Origin: Hymenobacter psychrotolerans DSM 18569
Lineage (GTDB): Bacteria > Bacteroidota > Bacteroidia > Cytophagales > Hymenobacteraceae
DNA length: 64,000 nucleotides
Reading direction: 5' to 3'
NCBI RefSeq assembly: GCF_900142395.1
Contig: NZ_FRAS01000010.1
Location: 62,001-126,000 of the forward strand
The position numbers were made by a program, and so were the translations under genes. Below are positions 40,969 to 48,938 of the stretch, one piece after another (the stretch's first letter is position 1; every line of letters starts with the position of its first letter). The notes beneath the pieces are model-generated. The model worked only from the letters and a program-made list of their open reading frames with translations, made no database searches and was not told where the DNA came from.

Positions 40969-40999
40969 AGGAAATGAGGAAAAGAGAAACAAAAACACC

Positions 41000-41099
41000 T
41001 GTCATCCTGAGCCTGCGAAGGACCTGATTACGTCACTACGAATCGTTGTTACGATACTTGTTCGAAGTGTGCAAGGTCCTTCGCAGGCTCAGGATGACA
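41000..41099. repeat. dispersed palindromic repeat between menD and menB
   Basis: TGTCATCCTGAGCCTGCGAA with GGACCT on the left; the exact complement at 41073-41099. The 47-base centre is variable. Confidence 0.9.
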
Positions 41100-41109
41100 A
41101 CGGCATGTA

Positions 41110-43083
41110 TTACGCAAAAGATGACTTCACCGCGGCGCGGTACTGTTCGAAGAACTCGGCGTTGGTCTGGCTGTCGGTGGTGATTTCGAGCAGACTGGCG
41201 CCGGATTCGGGTGCAAAGAAAACGGGTAACGTTGATTCCAGCTCCGCGAAGCTTTGGGCCGTGAGGTAGCGCAGGTTGAAATCCCGGGCTGTATTGGCGG
41301 CGGTAAGCGGCTGGCGCGTCTCGAAAAACTCCTCCAGCTCCGGCTGCTGGCGCGGCCCGTCAATCAGGCGGAAGATGCCACCGGCGTGGTTGTTGAGCAG
41401 AATTACGCGCAGGTTAGGCGTGGCGTAGTTGTGCCAGAAGGCGTTCCGGTCATAGAAAAACGCCACGTCGCCGGTAAGCAGCACCACCGGACGGCCGGGT
41501 TGGGCCAGCGCCGCCCCCACGGCCGTGCTGGTGCAGCCATCAATGCCGCTGGTGCCCCGGTTGGCAAACACCTCCACGAACCGCCCGGCCGGCACGCCCA
41601 GAATATTGGCGTAGCGCACGGCCATGCTGTTGGCCAGGTGCAGCGCGGTATGGTCGGGGAGCTGCTGCAGGGCGTGGTAGATGGCCGTAAACTCGTTGAA
41701 GGGCTGTTTCGGCTGTTGCATGAAGTCCTGCAGAAAGCCGGTGGCCCAGTTCTCGGCCGCCAGCCAGGGCTTGAGGTAAGCCGCCTTAGCCGAAGCTTCA
41801 GTGTCGCTGAGCTGCCCGCCGCTGCCAGGCCACACCAGCCGCGGCGGGCCGGCTGGCACTGCAGGCCTGGCTACGCGCGTGGCGTCCAGGGCGGCCGTGT
41901 GGCCGGGTGTGGTAATGATTGGAATCGAACCCTGGGAGACAGTGGCTTTACCAGGTTCGAATCCCTGCAGCTCCACAGAATCTGTGGAGCCAACTGGAAT
42001 CGAACCAGCAGGGTCCTTATAGTGAGAGGTGATGAGCGGATTCGAGCTCAGCGCCGCAAAAAAGTCCATCGGCTCCATGCGTACCACTTTCGTGAGCGAC
42101 TGGAACGTATCGGCTACGGGGCCAGCCGGCTGGATGTGCCAGTGCTGAGCCGGGCGGGCGCTGCGCAGATACAGCTTGAGGGCCTTGGAAATGAGCGACT
42201 GGCCGAACGTAATAAGCAGCTCCGGTTTCAGGGCTTCTTTCAGGCCCGGCTCCGGCACCGCCATAAACACGTCCTGGCGGCCCAAGGGGCGCAGGCGCTG
42301 GTCGTAGTCGGGGGCGGCGGGCAGGTGCAGATTCGCAATCAGGTCGCCCACCACGGGCACCTGGAAGGCAGCTGCGAAGCGGTGCAAAGCCAGCAGCAGC
42401 TCCGTATCGGCCGGGTGCTGGCCGGCTACCAGCAGCACGCGGCTGGTACTCCGGATGGCGTCGCGCAACTCGGCCAGCGTGGTGGCCGGGAGTTGCGGCC
42501 GGCCGGGCAGCTCGCGCGTCACCTTCACGGCCTCAAACTGTAGTTCTTCGCCGGGGGTGGGGTAGAACGGCTCCCGCAGCGGCACATTAACCTGTACCGG
42601 CCCGGCCGGAAACTGCTCGGCCAGGCCAATAGCCTCCGACACGATGCGCGCCGCGTGCCACTGCGCATCCGGATGAGAAATGTCGGCCGGAAACTGAAAC
42701 GAGCCTTTGGCGTGCGCCCCGTACAAATCGGCCTGCCGGATGGTCTGCCCATCCAGCTGATCCACCCATTCCGGCGGCCGGTCGGCGGTGAATACTACCA
42801 GCGGAATCTGCTGAAAATAGGCTTCGGCCACGGCCGGCGCGTAGTTCAGGCCCGCTGTGCCGGAAGTGCACACCAGCGCCACGGCCCGCCGCTGCGCCTG
42901 CGCCAGTCCCAACCCAATAAAAGCGGCCGCCCGCTCATCGGGCACTGTGCGCACCTGTATGCCGGGGTGGCGCGCAAACGCAATAGTGAGAGGCGCGCAC
43001 CGGGAGCCGGGCGAAAGCACCACGTCCGTAATGCCCAGTTGGGCGCATATTTCGGGGATGTTGTGGATGGCTTGCAGCGACAT
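41110..43083 (-). CDS. menD: SEPHCHC synthase (MenD) with an in-frame insert
   Basis: A 657-residue thiamine-diphosphate enzyme that joins 2-oxoglutarate and isochorismate in menaquinone synthesis. N-terminal motifs LSPGSRCAPLTIAFARHPGI, PDERAAAFIGLGLAQ and VCTSGTAGLNYAPAVAEAYFQQIPLVVFTADRPPEW, and C-terminal NRGTSGIDGCTSTAVGAALAQPGRPVVLLTGDVAFFYDRNAFW with NNHAGGIFRLI, are canonical. It is about 100 residues longer than usual. The excess includes residues ~358-388, encoded by a tRNA 3'-end-like palindrome (41921-42010), between the middle and C-terminal domains. The frame stays open, so the gene is likely functional. ATG 43083 (MSLQAIHNI) is used. Confidence 0.94.
   Translation of the reverse strand: MSLQAIHNIPEICAQLGITDVVLSPGSRCAPLTIAFARHPGIQVRTVPDERAAAFIGLGLAQAQRRAVALVCTSGTAGLNYAPAVAEAYFQQIPLVVFTADRPPEWVDQLDGQTIRQADLYGAHAKGSFQFPADISHPDAQWHAARIVSEAIGLAEQFPAGPVQVNVPLREPFYPTPGEELQFEAVKVTRELPGRPQLPATTLAELRDAIRSTSRVLLVAGQHPADTELLLALHRFAAAFQVPVVGDLIANLHLPAAPDYDQRLRPLGRQDVFMAVPEPGLKEALKPELLITFGQSLISKALKLYLRSARPAQHWHIQPAGPVADTFQSLTKVVRMEPMDFFAALSSNPLITSHYKDPAGSIPVGSTDSVELQGFEPGKATVSQGSIPIITTPGHTAALDATRVARPAVPAGPPRLVWPGSGGQLSDTEASAKAAYLKPWLAAENWATGFLQDFMQQPKQPFNEFTAIYHALQQLPDHTALHLANSMAVRYANILGVPAGRFVEVFANRGTSGIDGCTSTAVGAALAQPGRPVVLLTGDVAFFYDRNAFWHNYATPNLRVILLNNHAGGIFRLIDGPRQQPELEEFFETRQPLTAANTARDFNLRYLTAQSFAELESTLPVFFAPESGASLLEITTDSQTNAEFFEQYRAAVKSSFA
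41921..42010. repeat. tRNA 3'-end-like palindrome inside menD
   Basis: On the plus strand CCAGGTTCGAATCCCTG then CAGCTCCACA resembles a tRNA T-arm and acceptor end. On the minus strand GCTGGTTCGATTCCAG then TTGGCTCCACA does the same. The two face each other around CACAGA-A-TCTGTG (centre ~41980). A third arm, GGAATCGAACCCTGG at 41921-41935, pairs with 41951-41964. No full cloverleaf was found, so it is not a tRNA gene. Confidence 0.7.
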
Positions 43084-43159
43084 AGAAACAGATAACCGGC
43101 GGGAGAGAAAAAAGTAACAGCCTGCCACCCTAAACGACAAGGCCAGGCGCCCGGCTGAC

Positions 43160-44401
43160 TTATTTCTGCAGAATGGCGCCGGCCGTGCGCAGCTTCAGCT
43201 CCGTTTCCTGCCACTCGCGGGTAGGGTCGGAGTCGATGGTGAGGCCGGTGCCGGCGTAAAGAATGGCCTCGGTGGGGCGCAGCTGGAAGCACCGCAGGTT
43301 CACGAACAGGTGGGATGCGCCGGGCTGTGGCAGGTTCACAGGGCCCAGAAAGCCGCTGTAGTAGGCCCGGTCGTAGCCTTCGTGCTTCTCAAGAAAGTCC
43401 AGGGCTGCCTGCCGGGGCATGCCGCCCACCGCCGAGGTCGGGTGCAGGAGCCGCAGCATGTCGGTGCCGAGGGTGGGGAAGGGCACTTTGCGCAGGTCCA
43501 CTATAAAATCGGTGCGCAGATGCAGTACCTCGCCGGCCGCCACCGTGCGCGGGCCGGTTTCCTGGTAGTCGCGCAGGCGCAGCTGCTTGAAGCAGCTCAC
43601 CACGTAGCGCGCCACCAGGGCCTGCTCCTCAATTTCCTTTTGCCGCCAAATGGCTTCGCTGGGCTTGTGGCCCGGCTCCAGCGGCTGGGTGCCGGCCAGC
43701 GCCATGGTGCAGAATTTGCCGTCCTGCGTTACCTGGGCCAGGATTTCGGGGGTAGCGCCCAGCCACGTGCCGGCGCCGGGCGCACTCACCAGCGAGCAGA
43801 AGGCGGTGGGGTAGCGGCGCGTCAGCTCCCCGAAGGCATTCAGCGCATCAAAATGAGGCGGCAGCGGCTGGCTGGCGGCCCGGCTGCTCACCACTTTCAG
43901 CACTTCGCCGTTCCCGATGGCTGCCACGCTGCGCTGCACCAGCGCCGCATACTCCTGCTGCGGCGCCATGTGCGGTACCGGCTGCGGACTAACGTGCCAG
44001 GCTAGCGCCGGACCGGCCTGCTGAGCCGAAGCAGGAGCGGAGTGGAGCCACTCGCGCAGCGCCGGAGCCAGCGTATCAGCGCCTTCCGCGTCCTCGTTTA
44101 CCTGCAGCAGCTCCGGGTGTTCGGTGTCAAACACCACGTCGGCCGGCAGGAAAAGGGGCGGGTTGTGGTCGGTGTCGCGGAAGGGGAAGAAGGCAAAACC
44201 GGCCGGCGCAGTAGGTTCCAGCGCCGGCGTGAGCCCAATCAGAGCCGCTTCCGCCGAGAAGCTCAGGCACAGCTGCACGGCGTCGGCATTCGGCAGGCGC
44301 CACAGTGCCACGGGCAGCCGGTGGTGCAGCGCAAACGCCACCAGCTGCCGCAGCCGCTCCGGCGCGGAACCCGGGCCGGGCCAAGTCAGCGGGCTGCTCA
44401 T
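43160..44401 (-). CDS. menF: isochorismate synthase (MenF)
   Basis: A 413-residue chorismate-binding enzyme that makes isochorismate from chorismate, the first committed menaquinone step. The catalytic half has EVLKVVSSRAASQPL, FCSLVSAPGAGTWLGATPEILAQV, FCTMALAGTQPLEP, LHLRTDFIVDLRK, HPTSAVGGMPRQAALDFLEKHEGYDRAYYSGFLGPV and EAILYAGTGLTIDSDPTREWQETELKL, all typical. Its ATG overlaps the stop of the thioesterase gene (4 bases), so the two are translationally coupled. menD begins 76 bases downstream. Confidence 0.94.
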   Translation of the reverse strand: MSSPLTWPGPGSAPERLRQLVAFALHHRLPVALWRLPNADAVQLCLSFSAEAALIGLTPALEPTAPAGFAFFPFRDTDHNPPLFLPADVVFDTEHPELLQVNEDAEGADTLAPALREWLHSAPASAQQAGPALAWHVSPQPVPHMAPQQEYAALVQRSVAAIGNGEVLKVVSSRAASQPLPPHFDALNAFGELTRRYPTAFCSLVSAPGAGTWLGATPEILAQVTQDGKFCTMALAGTQPLEPGHKPSEAIWRQKEIEEQALVARYVVSCFKQLRLRDYQETGPRTVAAGEVLHLRTDFIVDLRKVPFPTLGTDMLRLLHPTSAVGGMPRQAALDFLEKHEGYDRAYYSGFLGPVNLPQPGASHLFVNLRCFQLRPTEAILYAGTGLTIDSDPTREWQETELKLRTAGAILQK

Positions 44402-44847
44402 GCCTGAGGCTGGGCCGCGGCCGGCAGATCAATAACGGCCATGGTAATGCGGCTCACGCACACCAGCACGCCCGTTTCTTCGTGCGTTATCCGGATTTCC
44501 CAGACCTGCGTGCTGCGGCCCACGTGCAGCGCCGTAGCCTTGCCTACCACGTAGCCGGAGTGCACGCCTTTGAGGTGGTTGGCGTTGATTTCCAGCCCCA
44601 CGCAGGCCTTTTTTCGTATGTCTACCTGCAGCTGCGCGCCGATGCTGCCCAGGGTTTCGGCCAGGGCCACCGAAGCGCCGCCGTGCAGCAGGCCCATGGG
44701 CTGGTGGGTGCGGTGGTCTACGGGCATGCGGCCGGTCAGCGTCCGCTCACCTACCTCGGTCAGCTCTATACCCAGGTGCTCGCCCAGCGTATTGCGGCAC
44801 CAGGCGTTCAGCTGGGCCAGATCAGGAGAAAGGCGTTCCGTATCCAT
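44398..44847 (-). CDS. hotdog-fold thioesterase (possible DHNA-CoA thioesterase)
   Basis: A 149-residue PaaI/YdiI-type hotdog protein: LGIELTEVGERTLTGRMPVDHRTHQPMGLLHGGASVALAETLGSIGA carries the HGG-A-x8-E catalytic signature, with VGLEINANHLKGVHSGYVVGKATALHVGRSTQVWEIRITHE as the second strand set. As the first gene of the menF-menD operon it probably hydrolyses 1,4-dihydroxy-2-naphthoyl-CoA, the step after MenB. Such family members are called MenI, but the name is not certain from sequence alone. Overlaps the menF start. Confidence 0.9.
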   Translation of the reverse strand: MDTERLSPDLAQLNAWCRNTLGEHLGIELTEVGERTLTGRMPVDHRTHQPMGLLHGGASVALAETLGSIGAQLQVDIRKKACVGLEINANHLKGVHSGYVVGKATALHVGRSTQVWEIRITHEETGVLVCVSRITMAVIDLPAAAQPQA

Positions 44848-44888
44848 TAGCGGAGAAGTAAGATGTCGAATCAGAGTTTTCGGGGGCG

Positions 44889-44902
44889 GAAAACTACTTT
44901 TG
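44889..44902. promoter_or_regulatory. overlapping divergent -7 elements of men operon and phosphatase gene
   Basis: TACTTTTG at 44895-44902 matches TAnnTTTG on the plus strand. On the minus strand TAGTTTTC (44889-44896) is a one-mismatch form that shares the same TA. No clear -33 TTG at 20 bases was seen for the plus element. Confidence 0.45.
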
Positions 44903-44930
44903 CCCCCAAACCAGCAAAGCTAGCGGGAAA

Positions 44931-45551
44931 GTGAGCGTCAAAAAAATATACCTTATCCGGCACGGCCAGACCGATTTTAACGTGCGCGGTATCGTGCAGG
45001 GCAGCGGCGTCGACTCCAGCCTGAACGAGACGGGCCGCCGGCAGGCTGCGCGCTTTCACGCGGCCTACGCGCATCTGCCGTTCGATAAAGTGTACACCTC
45101 GGTGCTGCGCCGCACCCACGAGTCGGTGCAGGGCTTTCTGGACAGGGGCCTGCCCCACGAAGCCCACCCCGGCCTGAACGAAATCAGCTGGGGCGTGCGC
45201 GAAGGCCTGCGCATCACGCCCGAGGAAGATGCCGAATACCAGGGCGTGCTGGACCAATGGGCGGCCGGCCAGACCCACGCCCGCCTCCTCGGCGGCGAAA
45301 GTCCCGACGAAGTGGCTGCCCGCCAGCGCCCCTTCATTGAGCTGCTGAAGTCAAGGCCCGAGGAAGAAACCGTGCTGGTATGCATGCACGGGCGTGCCAT
45401 GCGGGTGCTACTGTGCCAGCTGCTCAACTACCCGCTGCAGCACATGGACTCGTTTGAGCACCGCAACCTGTGCCTCTACCGCCTGCATTATTCGGGCTCG
45501 ATGTTCACGGTGAGCAGTTTCCTGGACGTGGCACATCTGCAGGGAGAATAA
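44931..45551 (+). CDS. histidine phosphatase family protein
   Basis: A 206-residue phosphoglycerate-mutase-like phosphatase. The catalytic motif is IYLIRHGQTDFNVRGIVQG near the N-terminus, with the second half VYTSVLRRTHES, the acid/base region LNEISWGVREG and the second histidine in VLVCMHGRAMRVLLCQLL. The start codon is GTG at 44931 (GTG AGC GTC AAA AAA); no ATG gives a full RHG domain. It may act on a sugar phosphate, alpha-ribazole phosphate or another small phosphate. It is divergent from the men operon, with only 83 bases between. Confidence 0.92.
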   Translation: MSVKKIYLIRHGQTDFNVRGIVQGSGVDSSLNETGRRQAARFHAAYAHLPFDKVYTSVLRRTHESVQGFLDRGLPHEAHPGLNEISWGVREGLRITPEEDAEYQGVLDQWAAGQTHARLLGGESPDEVAARQRPFIELLKSRPEEETVLVCMHGRAMRVLLCQLLNYPLQHMDSFEHRNLCLYRLHYSGSMFTVSSFLDVAHLQGE

Positions 45552-45728
45552 GATGTGGGCGGGTAGCCTGGCAACTGATTGGCTTGCCGCCGTAACCACA
45601 TTGACAGCGGGGTGGATGCGCCTACTCCGGCCCATGCGCACTGGCCGGACTATAGCCCGAAAAGCAGTTTAAACCCGCCCAGGCGAAAATTCGCTTTGCC
45701 CGGGCTGTTCCCGGAACACAGAGTTTCG

Positions 45729-45759
45729 TTTGCACCCCCGGATTTTCGGGCTAATTTTG
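45729..45759 (+). promoter_or_regulatory. Bacteroidota-type promoter of the pyruvate dehydrogenase E2 gene
   Basis: TTTG at 45729-45732, a 19-base spacer and TAATTTTG at 45752-45759 match the TTG-N19-21-TAnnTTTG consensus. It lies 28 bases before the ATG at 45788. Confidence 0.75.
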
Positions 45760-45787
45760 ACCCCATTCAATTCAACCGCAGACGCAG

Positions 45788-47563
45788 ATGGCCGAAATCA
45801 TAAAAATGCCCAAAATGAGCGACACGATGACCGAAGGGGTCATTGCCTCGTGGCTCAAAAAAGTAGGCGACAAAGTGAAATCCGGGGATATTCTGGCCGA
45901 AGTCGAAACCGACAAAGCCACGATGGAGCTCGAAAACTATGAGGACGGCACCTTGCTTCATATCGGCCCGAAAGAAGGGGATGCCGTGCCCGTGGATGGC
46001 GTACTGGCCATTGTAGGGCAGGAAGGCGAAGACATTTCCGCGCTCCTCAACGGCGGCGGTGCCGCTCCGGCGGCTCCGGCGGCCGAGGCTCCGGCTGCTG
46101 CTCCCGCTGCGGAAGCTGCTCCGGCAGAAGCCCCGGCGCCCGCTGCTCCTGCTCCGGCCGCTGCTCCGGCTGCGCCAGCCCCCGCGGCTGCTCCGGCCGC
46201 CGGCAACGGCAAGAAAGCCACCGTCATCCGGATGCCCAAAATGAGCGACACGATGACGGAAGGCACGATTGCCTCTTGGCTCAAAAAGGTAGGCGACAAA
46301 GTGAAGTCCGGCGACGTGCTGGCTGAAGTCGAGACCGACAAAGCCACGATGGAGCTCGAAAACTACGAAGACGGCACGCTGCTGTACATAGGCCCGAAAG
46401 ATGGCGAGTCGGTGGAAGTAGATGGCGTACTGGCTATTATCGGCGAAGAAGGAGCCGACGTACAGGCTCTGCTCGGCGGCCAGACGGGCGGCAGTGCTGC
46501 CCCGGCACCTGAGGCAGCGCCCCAGCCGCAAGCTTCTGCCCCGGCTGCAGCCGCACCTGCCCCGGCGCCCGCCGCTCCGGCTGCTGCTCCCGCCGCTTCG
46601 GCCACGGTCGTGGCTCCGGCTCCCGCTGGCACCCGCATCCTCGCCTCGCCGCTGGCTAAAAGCATTGCCAAAGACAAAGGCATCGACCTGAGCAACGTAA
46701 AAGGCTCCGGCGAAAACGGCCGCATTATTTCCCGCGACCTGGAAACGGCACAACCCGCTGCCGCTCCGGCCGCTCAGCCGGCTCCTGCAGCGGCTCCGGC
46801 CGAAGCTCCCAAGGCGGAAGCCCCGAAAGCAGAAGCGGCGCCGGCAGCTACTCCGGCTGCTCCCGCGCCGGCCGCAGCCGAAGGCACCTACACCGACACG
46901 CCCGTGTCGCAGATGCGCAAGGTTATTGCCCGCCGCCTCTCGGAAAGCCTCTTCACGGCGCCGCATTTCTACCTGACCATGGAAATCTTCATGGACCGGG
47001 CTATGGAAGTGCGCACGCAGCTCAATACCCTGTCGCCGGTGAAGCTCAGCTTCAACGACCTGGTTATCAAGGCTGCTGCCGTGGCGCTGAAGCAGCACCC
47101 GGCGGTAAACTCCTCGTGGCTCGGTGACAAAATCCGCCAGAACAAGGTGGTAAACATCGGGGTAGCTGTGGCCGTGGACGAAGGCCTGCTGGTGCCCGTG
47201 GTGCGCAACGCCGACGGCAAAGGCCTCTCGACTATTGCCACTGAGGTGAAAGAGCTGGCCGGCAAAGCCAAGAGCAAAAAGCTGCAGCCCGCCGAATGGG
47301 AGGGCAGCACCTTCACTATCTCCAACCTGGGCATGTTCGGCATTGAGGAATTCACGGCCATCATCAACCCGCCGGATGCCTGCATTCTGGCCGTGGGTGG
47401 CATCAAGCAAACCGCCGTTGTAAAGGATGGAGAGCTGGCTATCGGCAACGTGATGAAAGTGACCCTGAGCTGTGACCACCGGGTGGTGGATGGTGCCACC
47501 GGCGCCGCCTTCCTGCAGACCCTGAAGAGCCTGCTCGAAGACCCGATGCGCATGCTCATCTGA
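45788..47563 (+). CDS. pyruvate dehydrogenase complex dihydrolipoamide acetyltransferase (E2)
   Basis: A 591-residue core subunit that passes the acetyl group from E1 via lipoyl arms to CoA. Two lipoyl domains (about residues 1-80 and 140-225) each have VETDKATMELENY with the lipoylated Lys. Ala/Pro-rich linkers separate them. The peripheral subunit-binding domain is ILASPLAKSIAKDKGIDLSNVKGSGENGRIISRDL (about 278-316). The catalytic domain ends with SCDHRVVDGATGAAFLQTLKSLLEDP, the DHRxxDG motif. The two lipoyl-coding segments are nearly identical at DNA level. No E1 or E3 genes are adjacent. Confidence 0.95.
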   Translation: MAEIIKMPKMSDTMTEGVIASWLKKVGDKVKSGDILAEVETDKATMELENYEDGTLLHIGPKEGDAVPVDGVLAIVGQEGEDISALLNGGGAAPAAPAAEAPAAAPAAEAAPAEAPAPAAPAPAAAPAAPAPAAAPAAGNGKKATVIRMPKMSDTMTEGTIASWLKKVGDKVKSGDVLAEVETDKATMELENYEDGTLLYIGPKDGESVEVDGVLAIIGEEGADVQALLGGQTGGSAAPAPEAAPQPQASAPAAAAPAPAPAAPAAAPAASATVVAPAPAGTRILASPLAKSIAKDKGIDLSNVKGSGENGRIISRDLETAQPAAAPAAQPAPAAAPAEAPKAEAPKAEAAPAATPAAPAPAAAEGTYTDTPVSQMRKVIARRLSESLFTAPHFYLTMEIFMDRAMEVRTQLNTLSPVKLSFNDLVIKAAAVALKQHPAVNSSWLGDKIRQNKVVNIGVAVAVDEGLLVPVVRNADGKGLSTIATEVKELAGKAKSKKLQPAEWEGSTFTISNLGMFGIEEFTAIINPPDACILAVGGIKQTAVVKDGELAIGNVMKVTLSCDHRVVDGATGAAFLQTLKSLLEDPMRMLI

Positions 47564-47584
47564 GTATAACCGTAACAAAAGCCC

Positions 47585-47680
47585 GTCATCCTGAGCGGAG
47601 CGAAAGACCTTACCACGCCAGAGCGGTTTGCCGTTTGGCCCGCTGCCTGCGGTACGGTCCTTTGCTCCGCTCAGGATGAC
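47585..47680. repeat. dispersed palindromic repeat between E2 and hslV genes
   Basis: GTCATCCTGAGCGGAGCGAA with AGACCTTACC on the left; GGTCCTTTGCTCCGCTCAGGATGAC on the right, one or two mismatches. It begins 21 bases after the E2 stop. Confidence 0.9.
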
Positions 47681-47701
47681 AACTTTTTAATCCTGCCCCA
47701 C

Positions 47702-48238
47702 ATGAGAATCCGTTCGACTACAGTGCTTGGCGTGCGCCACAACGGCGAAATTGCCCTCGGCGCCGATGGCCAGGCCACCATGGACAAGCACGTGGCTAAA
47801 AGCAACGTGCGCAAGGTGCGTAAGCTGCAGGATGGCAAGGTAGTAACCGGCTTTGCCGGCTCCACTGCCGATGCCTTCATGCTGCTCGATAAGTTTGAGG
47901 AGAAGCTCAACGGCTACGGCGGGCAGCTGCGCCGCGCGGCCATCGAGCTGGCCAAGGAGTGGCGCAAAGACCAGTACCTGCGCAAGCTGGAAGCCATGAT
48001 GGTGGTCTGCGACAAAGACGAGCTGCTCATCATTGCGGGCACCGGCGACGTGCTGGAGCCCGACTTCGATGTGGCCGCTATTGGCTCGGGCGCTATGTAC
48101 GCTCAGTCGGCGGCCCTGGCCCTGAAAAAGCATGCGCCTCACCTCACGGCCCGCCAGATGGTGGAAGAGGCGCTGCATATTGCCGCCGACATCTGCATAT
48201 ACACCAACCACAACCTCATGATTGAGGAGCCGGTATAG
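47702..48238 (+). CDS. hslV: HslV (ClpQ) peptidase subunit
   Basis: A 178-residue N-terminal-nucleophile peptidase of the HslUV (ClpYQ) protease. The mature N-terminus is TTVLGVRHNGEIALGADGQAT (catalytic Thr after removal of MRIRS), with VRKVRKLQDGKVVTGFAGSTADAFMLLDKFEEKL and GTGDVLEPDFDVAAIGSGAMYAQSAALALKKHA as conserved cores. It degrades unfolded proteins when the ATPase HslU feeds it. hslU is not adjacent, unlike in E. coli. The hydrophilic tail ends MIEEPV. Confidence 0.95.
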   Translation: MRIRSTTVLGVRHNGEIALGADGQATMDKHVAKSNVRKVRKLQDGKVVTGFAGSTADAFMLLDKFEEKLNGYGGQLRRAAIELAKEWRKDQYLRKLEAMMVVCDKDELLIIAGTGDVLEPDFDVAAIGSGAMYAQSAALALKKHAPHLTARQMVEEALHIAADICIYTNHNLMIEEPV

Positions 48239-48299
48239 GGGAGTAGCTTGCCCAAACAGGTACATAGTCAAGCAAATTCAGCTTACTCAACTGGTCCGT

Positions 48300-48797
48300 A
48301 TGAAGAAGAAAGCATTTGACTTCGAAGCTCTGGGCGAATCGTTGCGGGCAGACACGCAGGAGTTCATTGATTCGTACGCCGCGAAGTACCCCGAGGATGG
48401 GCCTATTCTAGGGTTCAGCCTGTACTTTGATTCGCAGGGCTCCGTGCATGGTCTCATACTTCCTCAGAGGGCACTGTCCCAGCAGATCAGCGTGGATGAT
48501 ACGGCAACGTGGTTTCAATATGCCGACCACGTAGATGCACCTTTGTCGGAGCGTACCGAAGAATTGCTGAGCGAGTACGAGGAGGTGTTCTTGGACGATG
48601 AGGCCGATGAGGAAGAAAACGAAGCAGTAATCCAGCAGTTTCACCAGATGATAACTGCTACTATGCAGCGTCTGACTTTCGAGAAGTTGCCCAAAACCGA
48701 TGACTTTGTTTTCTATGCCGATGCCATGGATGAGGACTACGAAGCGTGGAGCGCTACCATTCCTCCGGCTTTATTAAAAAAGCATTTCGACCAGTAA
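48300..48797 (+). CDS. DUF4303-like protein
   Basis: A 165-residue acidic soluble protein. It reads FDFEALGESLRADTQEFIDS, then GPILGFSLYFDSQGSVHGLILPQRAL and DDFVFYADAMDEDYEAWSATIPPALLKKHF, which fits the DUF4303 pattern (an N-terminal helix, a GFSLY-like strand, a long acidic helix and a final acidic/aromatic segment). Some such proteins are near polymorphic toxins as immunity proteins, but no toxin is here. ATG 48300 (MKKKAFDFE) is used; the frame upstream overlaps the hslV end. Composition is less GC-rich than the flanks. Confidence 0.65.
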   Translation: MKKKAFDFEALGESLRADTQEFIDSYAAKYPEDGPILGFSLYFDSQGSVHGLILPQRALSQQISVDDTATWFQYADHVDAPLSERTEELLSEYEEVFLDDEADEEENEAVIQQFHQMITATMQRLTFEKLPKTDDFVFYADAMDEDYEAWSATIPPALLKKHFDQ

Positions 48798-48938
48798 GAC
48801 GTAGTGCCCCGACTTTTGTGAGCAACCCAGCCGCAATAGCACACTATGCAGAATCTCCGATGTACGCTTTCCGTATTGAACGATTCCGGGGCTTTTTTTG
48901 ATAGAACACCGACACCCATTTACTGAACCTACGATCTG

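Noticed and set aside
41921-42010. A true tRNA gene in menD
   Set aside because: Only T-arm and acceptor-like ends are present; no anticodon or D arm, and the segment is an inverted repeat in an open coding frame.
45767-47578. A 603-codon minus-strand frame opposite the E2 gene
   Set aside because: Ser/Arg/Gly-rich shadow of the Ala/Pro-rich linkers; E2 domains are clear on the plus strand.
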